Below are positions 9,173 to 17,713 of a stretch of DNA of 64,000 nucleotides, piece by piece (within the stretch, counting starts at the first letter, position 1; the number at the start of each line of letters is the position of its first letter). Below the pieces are notes generated by a model. The model was given only the letters and a program-made list of their open reading frames with translations. It had not been told where the DNA came from and made no database searches. The translations under genes and the position numbers were made by a program. Source of the stretch: Pseudomonas sp. GM41(2012) (GTDB lineage: Bacteria; Pseudomonadota; Gammaproteobacteria; Pseudomonadales; Pseudomonadaceae); assembly GCF_000282315.2 (NCBI RefSeq), contig NZ_AKJN02000006.1, positions 1,178,001 through 1,242,000 on the forward strand. The letters run 5' to 3'.

Positions 9173-10031
9173 AATCGATAAAGGCTTTCAACTTCGGCAG
9201 TGATTTTCGCGAGCGTGGATACACCATCTGTACCGGCTTAGGCGGCGGCGCATAGGCGTCCAGGATCCGCACGAGTTCGCCTTTGGCCAACGCGGCCGAC
9301 ACCAGGAAATCGGGTTGCATCAAAATTCCCTCTCCGGCCACAGCCGCTTGCAGCAGCACTTGGCCGTCATTGCTTTTCAGCACCGCTCCTTCGGGCCAGG
9401 GAACCTCGCTGGCGCCGTTTTGCAAAGGCCAGGCAAAACGATTGTTCCAGGACGTGTGGGTGAGAATTCGGTGTCGGTGCAGGTCTTCGGGGGACTGAGG
9501 TTCCTGCCATTTTTCGAGATACCGGGGCGATGCGCAGATCACCATTCGATAAGGCGGCAATGGCTTGGCCAGCAGATTCACGCCGATCAGTTCGGAGATC
9601 CTGAACGCCAGATCGAATGAGGTCTCGTACAGGTCCACCACTTCATTGCTCAGAATCAGCTCGACCTGGATCTGCGGATAACACTGCATGAACGCCGACA
9701 CCAGAGGACCGACCAAAGACACGCCGAGGGTCATCGGCGCGGTGATTCGCAACAGGCCGCTGGGCACCGGGTTCGACGCCTCCACCCGGCTGAACGCGTA
9801 CTTCACCTGCTCCAGCGCCCGCTTGGCTTCTTCATAAAACAACCGCCCTTCCCCGGTGATGGATTGGCGTCGGGTGGTGCGTTGAATGAGCTGGGTGTTG
9901 AGGGTTTTCTCCAGGCTCTGGATATGCCGTCCAACCATGACCGCCGACATTCCGATGTCACTGGCCGCATCGGCGAAGCTGCCCGCCTCGACCACGGCGA
10001 CGAAAACTTCCATTTGCCTGAGTTTGCTCAT
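9150..10031 (-). CDS. LysR-family transcriptional regulator
   Basis: A 293-residue LysR protein with the N-terminal helix-turn-helix LRQMEVFVAVVEAGSFADAA through MSAVMVGRHIQSLEK, followed by the linker TTRRQSITGEGRLFYEEAK. The effector domain begins near residue 90 (GLLRITAPMTLGVSLVGPLV). It resembles the large group of DmlR/CrgA-like regulators. The ATG at 10031 has AAGG seven bases upstream; another in-frame ATG two codons earlier is possible. It is divergent from the PLP enzyme gene at 10172, so control of that gene is likely. Confidence 0.9.
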   Translation of the reverse strand: MSKLRQMEVFVAVVEAGSFADAASDIGMSAVMVGRHIQSLEKTLNTQLIQRTTRRQSITGEGRLFYEEAKRALEQVKYAFSRVEASNPVPSGLLRITAPMTLGVSLVGPLVSAFMQCYPQIQVELILSNEVVDLYETSFDLAFRISELIGVNLLAKPLPPYRMVICASPRYLEKWQEPQSPEDLHRHRILTHTSWNNRFAWPLQNGASEVPWPEGAVLKSNDGQVLLQAAVAGEGILMQPDFLVSAALAKGELVRILDAYAPPPKPVQMVYPRSRKSLPKLKAFIDFVAQRLA

Positions 10032-10171
10032 GACCATGCCTTGTAAAAGGAGGAAACGGAACGCTTGATTAAATACATCAGGTTAAAGGAGTAATAACCG
10101 GCAATGCGTTTATCACGAAGGCCGTTCTCCATAGAGTCACATTATTAAAGGTGAACAACGAGGCTCCATTG

Positions 10172-11203
10172 ATGCAAACCCTACTGGACACGTCACTGAG
10201 TTCTTTTGCGCGGGCAGACCTTCTGCAAGGCCCCACGCCCATACAGCGCGCCGAACGCCTCGAACACCTGCTGGGCTTGAAGCCGCAGGGAATCGGCCTG
10301 TTTCTCAAGCGCGACGATCATATGCTGATTGGCGGTGGCGGTAACAAACTGCGCAAACTCGAATTCCATATCGGCGCGGCGCTGGCGGCCGGAGTCGACA
10401 CGGTGATCACCGTGGGCGGCATTCAATCCAACCATGCGCGCCTGACCGCCGCGATGTGTGCTCGCCTGGGCCTGGCCTGTGAACTGATCCTGACCCGCGC
10501 GGTACCCAAAACCGATGTGGATTACGAACTCAACGGCAACGTTCTGCTCGACCAGTTGTTCGGCGCACAGCTACAGGTGCTTGCCGGGGGCAGCAACTCA
10601 CTCGCCGTGGCCGAAACACGGGCCACGCAACTTCGGGATTCGGGGCGCAACGTGCTGGTGATTCCCACCGGTGGCTCAACGCCGCTGGGCAGTCTCGGTT
10701 ATGCGCGCTGTGCAGCGGAGATCGCACAGCAAGAGACGGAACTCGGCCTCACCTTCAATCAGGTCGTGGTGCCCAACGGCAGCGCCGGCACCCACGCCGG
10801 GCTCGCGGCCGGCTTCCAGTTGCTGGGCCGAGGCACCTCGATCGTAAAATCCTATTCAGTTTTGTCCGATCGAGACACGTCAGCGGCCAGAACCCGGCAA
10901 TTGACCCAGGACGCACTGGCGCTGTTGGGCAGTAGCGCCATTGTGCAGGCTGAAGAGATCGCCATTGACGGCAGTCAGTTGGGCGACGGTTACGGTCTGC
11001 CAACGCCAGCCATGCAGGAAGCAGTGCGCCTGATGGCTCGCGCCGAAGGCCTGTTGATCGACCCGGTGTACTCCGGCAAAGCGTTTGCCGGGCTGTTGGC
11101 CGATCTCAGGCAAGGGCGCTACCGTTCCGGAGACAATGTGCTGTTCGTGATGACGGGTGGAGCACCGGGTTTGTATGCCTATCGGGAGACCTTTCAGTCT
11201 TAG
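10172..11203 (+). CDS. D-cysteine desulfhydrase / ACC deaminase-family PLP enzyme
   Basis: A 343-residue fold-type II PLP enzyme. The PLP-lysine segment GGGGNKLRKLEF puts the Schiff-base lysine at about residue 59. SNHARLTAAMCARLG near 92 is the SNH block of the D-cysteine desulfhydrase/1-aminocyclopropane-1-carboxylate deaminase family, and IPTGGSTPLGSLGY near 165 contacts phosphate. Which substrate it uses (D-cysteine, another D-amino acid or ACC) cannot be fixed by eye. The ATG at 10172 has an AGG nine bases upstream; a GTG at 10151 is the alternative. It is divergent from a LysR gene. Confidence 0.85.
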   Translation: MQTLLDTSLSSFARADLLQGPTPIQRAERLEHLLGLKPQGIGLFLKRDDHMLIGGGGNKLRKLEFHIGAALAAGVDTVITVGGIQSNHARLTAAMCARLGLACELILTRAVPKTDVDYELNGNVLLDQLFGAQLQVLAGGSNSLAVAETRATQLRDSGRNVLVIPTGGSTPLGSLGYARCAAEIAQQETELGLTFNQVVVPNGSAGTHAGLAAGFQLLGRGTSIVKSYSVLSDRDTSAARTRQLTQDALALLGSSAIVQAEEIAIDGSQLGDGYGLPTPAMQEAVRLMARAEGLLIDPVYSGKAFAGLLADLRQGRYRSGDNVLFVMTGGAPGLYAYRETFQS

Positions 11204-11206
11204 CGG

Positions 11207-11545
11207 TTAATCGTCGCGCGTCAGCACTTCCAGCAACTCAATCTCGAAAATCAAATTCGAGTTCGGCGTGATCTTGCCCATGGTCCGTTCACCGTAGGCC
11301 AGATGCGCCGGCACCAGCAACTTGCGCTTGCCGCCGACCTGCATGCCCATAATCCCTTGATCCCAACCCTTGATCACCCGCCCCGTGCCAATCACGCACT
11401 GGAAAGGTTTACCCCGGCTGTAGGAAGAATCGAATTCAGTTCCGTCTTCCAGCCAACCGCGATATTGGGTGGTAATCAGTGCGCCTTTGACGGCGGTTTT
11501 GCCGTCGCCCGGCTCAAGGTCAATGATTTGCAACTCGTCGTTCAT
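11207..11545 (-). CDS. FKBP-type peptidyl-prolyl cis-trans isomerase
   Basis: A single-domain 112-residue FKBP. Recognisable blocks are ALITTQYRGWLEDGTEFDSSY (about 25-45), FQCVIGTGRVIKGWDQGIMGMQVGGKRKL (about 50-78), PAHLAYGERTMGKITPNSNLIFEIELLEV to the end. There is no signal peptide, so it is cytosolic. The ATG at 11545 is preceded by AGGAATC; the frame is open further upstream without a better start. It is convergent with the PLP enzyme gene, three bases apart. Confidence 0.92.
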   Translation of the reverse strand: MNDELQIIDLEPGDGKTAVKGALITTQYRGWLEDGTEFDSSYSRGKPFQCVIGTGRVIKGWDQGIMGMQVGGKRKLLVPAHLAYGERTMGKITPNSNLIFEIELLEVLTRDD

Positions 11546-11691
11546 GATTCCTACTCGTTCACTGTCGCCCAGTGATTGGGGCGCGGACGGAGGTTTTCGC
11601 AGAAACCGGCGCGCAAGGCAATCCACGGAACCGAAAGACCGTCATCCGGCTCACATGAATAACGACTTTCTATTCAGGAAAGGATGCTCTG

Positions 11692-12756
11692 ATGACCGAC
11701 TCATCACCGCTGTACAGTTTCATCCCGCCCTACATCCTCAACCGAATCATCGCCCACGGTTCCGACCGTCAGCGCTCCAGCGCCCAGACCACGCTGAGCC
11801 ATGTCCGCCGTCTGCGGCACAATCCCGGACCGCCATTGCGACCACCCGCCAAAGCTATCCTGCCGCTGCCCGGCCGCCCCGGTCTGGCACAGCGCAGCAT
11901 TCATGACGCGCAAGGGAAAATGCTGCTGCCGGGTATGCCTGTGCGACTTGAAGGCCAGGCGGCAACCGGCGATCCGGCGGTCGACGAGGCCTACGACGCA
12001 ATGGGGGCCAGCTATGATTTCTTCTGGAAGGTGCTGGGTCGGGACTCCATCGACAACAAGGGTTTTGCCCTGATCGGCAGCGTGCATTACGGCCTTGATT
12101 ACCAAAACGCATTCTGGAATGGCGCGCAAATGGTGTTCGGCGACGGCGATGGCGAAATCTTCGAGCGCTTCACCCGCTCTCTGGATGTGATCGGTCACGA
12201 GTTGACGCATGGCGTGATCGAAAGCGAAGCCGGTCTGGCCTATACCAGCCAGTCCGGGGCATTGAATGAATCGATATCGGACGTTTTCGGGGTGCTGATC
12301 AAACAACATGTACTGGGCCAGACCGCCGAAGAGGCTGACTGGCTGATCGGCGCCGACTTGCTGGCACCGCGCATCAAAGCTATCGGTTTGCGCTCGATGG
12401 CCCATCCGGGCACGGCCTATGACGACCCGCTGCTCGGCAAGGACCCGCAACCGGATCACATGCGCAAGTTCGTCATCACCCAGGAAGACAACGGCGGTGT
12501 GCACATCAATTCGGGCATCCCCAACCGGGCGTTTTATCTGGCCGCGATGGCGCTGGGCGGTTTTGCCTGGGAAAAAACCGGCCGCATCTGGTACGACACG
12601 CTGTGCGATAAACGCCTGAGTAGCGAAGCGACATTCAGTGCCTTCGCGCAATTGACTGTCGAGCATGCCCGGCAAGGATTTGGGGCAAAGGCAGTCGAGG
12701 CGGTGCGACACGGCTGGTCTGAAGTGGGCGTCGACCTGACGCCGGAGGAACAATGA
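11692..12756 (+). CDS. Protealysin-like M4 metalloprotease
   Basis: A 354-residue zinc protease precursor. The HELTH motif gives zinc ligands His169 and His173 and catalytic Glu170. The third ligand is Glu193 in NESISDVFG, and the second catalytic histidine is His271 in GGVHINSGIPNRAFY. The N-terminus has a short propeptide containing PPYILNRIIAHG and no export signal, which is the protealysin layout rather than that of thermolysin or elastase with a long FTP/PepSY propeptide. The stop overlaps the start of an emfourin-like inhibitor gene, so the two are co-translated. It is expected to be soluble and intracellular, or released by an unconventional route. Confidence 0.93.
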   Translation: MTDSSPLYSFIPPYILNRIIAHGSDRQRSSAQTTLSHVRRLRHNPGPPLRPPAKAILPLPGRPGLAQRSIHDAQGKMLLPGMPVRLEGQAATGDPAVDEAYDAMGASYDFFWKVLGRDSIDNKGFALIGSVHYGLDYQNAFWNGAQMVFGDGDGEIFERFTRSLDVIGHELTHGVIESEAGLAYTSQSGALNESISDVFGVLIKQHVLGQTAEEADWLIGADLLAPRIKAIGLRSMAHPGTAYDDPLLGKDPQPDHMRKFVITQEDNGGVHINSGIPNRAFYLAAMALGGFAWEKTGRIWYDTLCDKRLSSEATFSAFAQLTVEHARQGFGAKAVEAVRHGWSEVGVDLTPEEQ

Positions 12757-13076
12757 AAACCTTGCCAACACTGGACAATAACGCGGTGGTCTGTGTCTCC
12801 CGCCAGGGCGGCATGGCGGCGATCCACAGTTTGACCCGCCCCCGAGAGATCGAATTCGCCCAATGCAATGCCGACCAACGCACCCGCATTTGCTCGTTGC
12901 TCGAGGGTTGCCTGCTGATGACGAGTTCATCTGCCGGTCGGGGCGATCAGCGCTTCTATCAAATCGAAGTGCGCTACCGCAGCGGCGAACAGGACGACCG
13001 AATGGTGATGAAGGTGCCTGAAGATCAGGCGCCTGGGGAATTGGTGCATCTGTGGGACAAAGGTGAACTGCTATAA
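12753..13076 (+). CDS. Emfourin-like inhibitor of the M4 protease
   Basis: A 107-residue small protein beginning in an ATGA overlap with the M4 protease stop. Blocks such as VVCVSRQGGMAAIHSLTRPREIEF near residues 12-36 and YQIEVRYRSGEQDDRMVMKVPED near 70-92 match the small proteins encoded next to protealysin-like proteases. A member of that group, emfourin, has been shown to be a tight protease inhibitor. Assignment rests on size, coupling and sequence pattern. It has no signal peptide, so it should bind the protease in the cytosol. Confidence 0.8.
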   Translation: MKTLPTLDNNAVVCVSRQGGMAAIHSLTRPREIEFAQCNADQRTRICSLLEGCLLMTSSSAGRGDQRFYQIEVRYRSGEQDDRMVMKVPEDQAPGELVHLWDKGELL

Positions 13077-13179
13077 GTTGGGCGCCCTTCGTAATAGGGG
13101 CTGATGATCGGGGGCCGTGTGAACTAACATAGGCACACCTCTCCCGATACGGCTGATACGCCACGATGGCGAAACCTGA

Positions 13180-14253
13180 ATGAATGTCGACTGGACCAGC
13201 GCCGCCATCGGCTCAATGATGCTTGCCCTGATCGTCGCGTTGATCGGTCGCGAGCGCTCGCTGCAAAAGCAGCTGGCCGAGTATCGCGTGCTGATCACCA
13301 ACCTGACGGATGGGCAAAATATCCATCAGGACGGTGACGCCGAACGCTTCAAGCGCAGCCAGTACTTCGCCCGTATCGGCACGTGGGACTGGGACGTCGA
13401 CACCGACAAGCTCTATTGGTCGGACGCGATCTACGCCATGTTTGGCTTCAAGATCGACGAAGTAACGCCCTCCTACGCCTTGTTTTGCTCATGTGTTCAC
13501 CCGGACGACCGGGCCAGGGTCCGGGCCGGGGAATTGCGTTGCCTGGCAACCGGCGACAACCATGACGAGGAATATCGGGTGGTCTGGCCCGACGGCACGA
13601 TCCGCTGGCTTCGGGAAACCGGCAATGTGGTCAAGAACGACCACGATGCAACGATCAAGATGATGGGCGTGGTACGCGATATCACCGAGGAAAAAGCCTC
13701 CGCCAGCTACCTGCAACACTTGGCCCACTTCGACCCGCTGACCGGCCTGCCCAATCGTCTGGTGCTTGAGGAGCGTCTGTCCGAAGCGCTGGAACAGGCG
13801 CGCATCAGCGCTACGCGGGTTGCACTGGTGTTTGTCGACCTCAATGGTTTCAAGGCCATCAACGACCATTACGGCCATGCCGCCGGCGATCGGGTACTGA
13901 TCACCACCGCCACCCGACTGAAGAAAATCCTGCGCTCAACCGATACCGTCGCCCGGATCGGCGGCGACGAGTTTGTGGTCATCCTTCAAGGCCTGCCCCA
14001 GGGCAACAGCCTGCAAGACGAAGCCCGCAGCATCTGCCAGAAAATCTTCGTCGAACTGTCGCCGCCGGTGACCATCGGTAATGATCAACGCCACATCGGC
14101 ACCAGCCTTGGGGTCGCGGTGTTCCCTGACCATGCGCCGAGCATGGACCGGTTGATTCATATTGCGGATCTGGCGATGTATGAGGCGAAGCGCAGTGGGA
14201 ATAATCAGTATCGGTTGGGCACTGAAAGCCCCGTACGCGCTCACAGCGAATAG
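13180..14253 (+). CDS. Membrane-anchored PAS-GGDEF diguanylate cyclase
   Basis: A 357-residue protein that makes cyclic di-GMP from two GTP. One N-terminal hydrophobic segment (residues ~8-22) is followed by a short coiled stretch. A PAS domain (about 50-170) begins ARIGTWDWDVDTDKLYWSD and ends in the PAC motif MMGVVRDITEEK. The GGDEF domain starts with HFDPLTGLPNR near 182 and has the active-site RIGGDEFVVIL. An RxxD inhibitory site (RSTD) lies five residues before GGDEF, so product inhibition should be retained. No EAL domain is present. It stands alone in its transcription unit. Confidence 0.93.
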   Translation: MNVDWTSAAIGSMMLALIVALIGRERSLQKQLAEYRVLITNLTDGQNIHQDGDAERFKRSQYFARIGTWDWDVDTDKLYWSDAIYAMFGFKIDEVTPSYALFCSCVHPDDRARVRAGELRCLATGDNHDEEYRVVWPDGTIRWLRETGNVVKNDHDATIKMMGVVRDITEEKASASYLQHLAHFDPLTGLPNRLVLEERLSEALEQARISATRVALVFVDLNGFKAINDHYGHAAGDRVLITTATRLKKILRSTDTVARIGGDEFVVILQGLPQGNSLQDEARSICQKIFVELSPPVTIGNDQRHIGTSLGVAVFPDHAPSMDRLIHIADLAMYEAKRSGNNQYRLGTESPVRAHSE

Positions 14254-14423
14254 CCCTTCGACGGTTTAACGCACCTTATGGGTTGCATTGATCCGTTTCA
14301 CACATCAATGCATGCCAACAATGCAATTAACATATCGATCACCCTGCTCCACTATCCGCCCCAATAAGAACCGTGCGCCGCGTCCAGGCGGTGCACGTCA
14401 TAAAAGCGGTGGAGTACACGTCT

Positions 14424-15728
14424 ATGACAGCATCAACCCAACGGCCCTCGACTTCCGGTCGCTCCCGGGCCAGTGCGATTTTCCGGGTCACCTCGGGCAA
14501 CTTCCTCGAACAATTCGACTTCTTCCTGTTCGGCTTTTACGCCACGCAGATCGCTGCCGTGTTCTTCCCGGCCAGCAGCGAGTTCGCCTCGCTGATGATG
14601 ACCTTCGCGGTGTTCGGCGCAGGCTTTCTGATGCGACCGTTGGGCGCCGTCGTGCTGGGCGCCTACATCGATGATGTGGGTCGGCGCAAAGGGTTGATCG
14701 TCACCTTGTCGATCATGGCCAGCGGCACGATTTTGATTGTGCTGGTGCCGGGCTATGAAACCATCGGGTTGTTCGCCCCGGCCATCGTGTTGATCGGCCG
14801 CTTGCTGCAAGGCTTCTCGGCTGGCGCAGAAATGGGTGGCGTCTCGGTGTACCTCTCGGAGATCGCCACGCCCGGCAACAAAGGCTTCTTCACCAGTTGG
14901 CAGTCGGCCAGCCAGCAAGTGGCGATCATTGTCGCGGCGGCGTTGGGCTATGGCCTGAACCAATGGATGGCGCCAGCGATGATTGCCGACTGGGGCTGGC
15001 GAATTCCGTTTTTCGTCGGTTGCATGATCGTACCGTTCATTTTTTTCCTGCGCCGCAACCTTGAGGAAACCGAAGCGTTCGCCGCCCGTAAACACCGCCC
15101 GAGCATGGGCGATGTGTTCCGCACGTTGGCGCAGAACTGGGTGATCGTGTTCGCCGGGATGATGATGGTCGCCCTGACCACCACTGCGTTTTACCTGATC
15201 ACCGTGTACGCACCGACCTTCGGCAAGACCGTGCTGCACCTGAGTACTTCTGATGCGCTGCTGGTGACCTTGCTGGTGGGCGTTTCGAACTTCTTCTGGC
15301 TGCCGATGGGTGGCGCACTGTCGGACCGCATCGGCCGTCGTCCGGTGCTGATTGCCATGGCCCTGCTGACCTTGGCCACGGCGTATCCGGCACTGACGTA
15401 TCTGGTGCAGGCGCCGAGCTTCATCAACATGCTGTTGGTGCTGCTGTGGTTGTCGTTCATTTACGGTTTGTACAACGGCGCGATGATTGCCGCGCTGACG
15501 GAAATCATGCCGGTCGAAGTTCGGGTTGCCGGTTTCTCCCTGGCTTATAGCCTGGCCACGGCCGTGTTCGGTGGTTTCACCCCGGCGATGTCGACCTTCC
15601 TGATCCAATACACCGGCGACAAGGCTGCGCCCGGTTACTGGATGAGTTTCGCCGCGCTCTGTGCCCTGTGCGCGACGCTGTATCTCTATCGCCGTTCGAC
15701 CGGTCGCCTGCAATCGGCGATGTCCTGA
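14424..15728 (+). CDS. MFS carrier of the citrate/tricarballylate (CitA/TcuC) type
   Basis: A 434-residue, 12-segment major facilitator of the metabolite:proton symporter group. The N-terminal motif [19 protein letters not shown] (about 30-48), the [20 protein letters not shown] loop (about 73-92) and [15 protein letters not shown] near 135 are the wording of the citrate/tricarballylate symporter subfamily. [12 protein letters not shown] near 295 is the second MFS loop. GGAG-type spacing (GGTGGAG, 14410) supports the ATG at 14424. A periplasmic binding protein gene follows 15 bases later on the same strand, an unusual pairing with a secondary carrier. Substrate is inferred to be a tricarboxylate. 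Confidence 0.85.
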   Translation: MTASTQRPSTSGRSRASAIFRVTSGNFLEQFDFFLFGFYATQIAAVFFPASSEFASLMMTFAVFGAGFLMRPLGAVVLGAYIDDVGRRKGLIVTLSIMASGTILIVLVPGYETIGLFAPAIVLIGRLLQGFSAGAEMGGVSVYLSEIATPGNKGFFTSWQSASQQVAIIVAAALGYGLNQWMAPAMIADWGWRIPFFVGCMIVPFIFFLRRNLEETEAFAARKHRPSMGDVFRTLAQNWVIVFAGMMMVALTTTAFYLITVYAPTFGKTVLHLSTSDALLVTLLVGVSNFFWLPMGGALSDRIGRRPVLIAMALLTLATAYPALTYLVQAPSFINMLLVLLWLSFIYGLYNGAMIAALTEIMPVEVRVAGFSLAYSLATAVFGGFTPAMSTFLIQYTGDKAAPGYWMSFAALCALCATLYLYRRSTGRLQSAMS

Positions 15729-15743
15729 ATCCTTCTAGAGCAC

Positions 15744-16526
15744 ATGACCATGAAGAAGCTATTTAATTTTGCTGCCCTGACTTTGCTGGCCAGCCTGGGT
15801 CTGAGCACCGTCGCCCAGTCCGAAGAGATCCGCGTGATGACCTCTGGCGGTTTCACCGCTGCCTACAAAGTCCTCGGCCCGAAATTCGCCGCCTCCACGG
15901 GTAACACACTGGACACCGCCCTTGGCCCTTCGATGGGCAAGGCGCCGGAAGCGATTCCCAATCGTCTGGCTCGCGGTGAAAAGGCCGACGTGGTGATCAT
16001 GGTCGGCTACGCGCTCGATGACCTGATCAAGCAAGGCAAAGTCGATCCCGCCTCACGGGTCGAGCTGGCGGACTCGCGGATCGGCCTGGTGGTACGTGAA
16101 GGCGCGCCGAAACCGGACATCAGCTCTGTCGACGGCCTGAAAAAGACCTTGCTCGACGCGAAGTCCGTGGCCTATTCCGACAGCGCCAGTGGCGTATACA
16201 TCGAGGAGCAATTGTTCAAACGGCTGGGCATCGAAGACCAGCTCAAACCCAAGTCGACGATGGTTGCGAAAATCCCGGTGGGCTCGGTGGTTGCCACCGG
16301 TGACTATCAACTGGGCTTTCAGCAGGTCAGCGAGTTGCTGCCGGTGCCGGGCGTGAGTTTTGTGGCGAAGATTCCAGAGTCAGTGCAGTCGGTCACGCGT
16401 TTCGCCGCCGGCATTCCGGTCGGTGCGCAACACCCGGCGCAAGCCAAGGCATTGCTGGATTACCTGGCCTCCACCGCCGCTCAACCGGATGTGAAAGCCA
16501 CCGGGCTGGACTCAGTCAGTCGCTGA
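15744..16526 (+). CDS. Orphan ModA-like periplasmic substrate-binding protein
   Basis: A 260-residue precursor with a signal peptide (MKKLFNFAALTLLASLGLST then VAQS, cleavage near 26). The mature part starts EEIRVMTSGGFTAAYKVLGPKF and carries the ModA-type pattern FAASTGN, ADVVIMVGYALDDLIKQGKV and TGDYQLGFQQVSELLPVPG. ModA normally feeds ModB/ModC, but no ABC permease or ATPase gene is nearby. The gene instead follows a CitA/TcuC-type carrier and overlaps a convergent LysR gene by 11 bases. Ligand is more likely an organic anion than molybdate, but that is inference. Confidence 0.85.
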   Translation: MTMKKLFNFAALTLLASLGLSTVAQSEEIRVMTSGGFTAAYKVLGPKFAASTGNTLDTALGPSMGKAPEAIPNRLARGEKADVVIMVGYALDDLIKQGKVDPASRVELADSRIGLVVREGAPKPDISSVDGLKKTLLDAKSVAYSDSASGVYIEEQLFKRLGIEDQLKPKSTMVAKIPVGSVVATGDYQLGFQQVSELLPVPGVSFVAKIPESVQSVTRFAAGIPVGAQHPAQAKALLDYLASTAAQPDVKATGLDSVSR

Positions 16527-17421
16527 CCTGGACTTTCATTTCCACCACCAGCCGTTCCAGTTCCAGTGCCGCCGGGGTCAAGGTGCGACCCCGGCGTTTA
16601 ATCAAACCGACACTGCGCATCACCTGCGGATCGGTCAGCGGCACCCGTGTCAGGATCGGGTGATCCGCTGCCGGCATTGCCATCAAGGGCACCGCTGCCA
16701 CACCCAACCCCGCTTCGACCAAACCAATCATCGTCGTCACATGCCGGGTTTCGCAGATGCTCGACCGCTGCGGCACGATGCCCGTGAGCGCCTGATCCAG
16801 CAGAAAGCGATTGCCGGACGTCTTGTCCAGCGAGATGTAGTCCTGCTGATAAAACTCATCCCACGTCACGCTGGCGCGTCCGGCCAACGGATGATCACGC
16901 CGGCACGCCACCACATAACCTTCCTGTACCAGCGGCTCGAACTCCACTTCCGCCTCCAGGGTGCCCATGAAACTCAGGCCGAAATCCGCCTCGCCGTTGA
17001 CCACCGCACTCAGCACTTCGTGGGCGCTGGAATCGAGGACCTTGACCTTGATCCGTGGAAACTGCCGGTGGTAGTGCGCGATCACTCGCGGCATGAAGTA
17101 GTAAGCCGCTGAAGGCACGCAGGCGACGGTGACGTGACCGAGGCGGGTCGAGGCGACTTCGCTGATGCCCAGTAGCGCCACGTCCAGGTCGTCCAACAGA
17201 CGCTCGACACTCGGCATAAAACCGCGTCCGGCCTGGGTCAGGCTGACCTTGCGGGTGGTGCGCTCGAACAACCTCACACCGAGGGCGTCTTCGAGCTTTT
17301 CGATGCGCCGGCTCAGCGCCGGTTGGGAGATGCGCACCGTGTCGGCCGCCTTGCGAAAGCTGCCCTGCTCCACCACGGCGCGAAAGGCTTGCAGGTCGTT
17401 AAGGTCGAAGTTGATGGCCAT
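16516..17421 (-). CDS. LysR-family transcriptional regulator
   Basis: A 301-residue LysR protein. The helix-turn-helix spans LNDLQAFRAVVEQGSFRKAA and ISQPALSRRIEKLEDALGVRLFERTTRKV (about 5-60). The effector domain begins near 92 (HVTVACVPSAAYYFMPRVI). The style is that of regulators of small organic acid pathways. Its 3' end overlaps the ModA-like gene, and the convergent arrangement suggests it controls the carrier/binding-protein unit from a distance. ATG at 17421 is used; an in-frame GTG lies three codons upstream. Confidence 0.9.
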   Translation of the reverse strand: MAINFDLNDLQAFRAVVEQGSFRKAADTVRISQPALSRRIEKLEDALGVRLFERTTRKVSLTQAGRGFMPSVERLLDDLDVALLGISEVASTRLGHVTVACVPSAAYYFMPRVIAHYHRQFPRIKVKVLDSSAHEVLSAVVNGEADFGLSFMGTLEAEVEFEPLVQEGYVVACRRDHPLAGRASVTWDEFYQQDYISLDKTSGNRFLLDQALTGIVPQRSSICETRHVTTMIGLVEAGLGVAAVPLMAMPAADHPILTRVPLTDPQVMRSVGLIKRRGRTLTPAALELERLVVEMKVQVSD

Positions 17422-17516
17422 GATGCGCACTCGGGAAACGGGACAGATTGATCAGCCTATCGCATAAATGTAACTAATTAATGCAACATGTAACTATATT
17501 TTCGTCGTCCTTCAGG

Positions 17517-17618
17517 CCGCCATCGCGAGCAGGCTCGCTCCCACAATGGATCTGCGGTGGACACAGTATCTCTGCCCCCAACAAACAAATGTGGGAGCGA
17601 GCCTGCTCGCGATGGCGG
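17517..17618. repeat. REPIN (inverted REP doublet)
   Basis: GCCGCCATCGCGAGCAGGCT plus CGCTCCCACA (17517-17545) and its reverse complement (17590-17618) form 29-base arms separated by about 44 bases. The element fills most of the divergent space between a LysR gene and the Kef-type antiporter. Confidence 0.92.
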
Positions 17619-17713
17619 TATGTCAGCCAGCAGGATTGTATGTTCATGGCTGACGCATGACGCATCACCCTTTATCCTTGTCCCCCCCGCCGTACCGAGT
17701 TCTGGAGTAAGCC

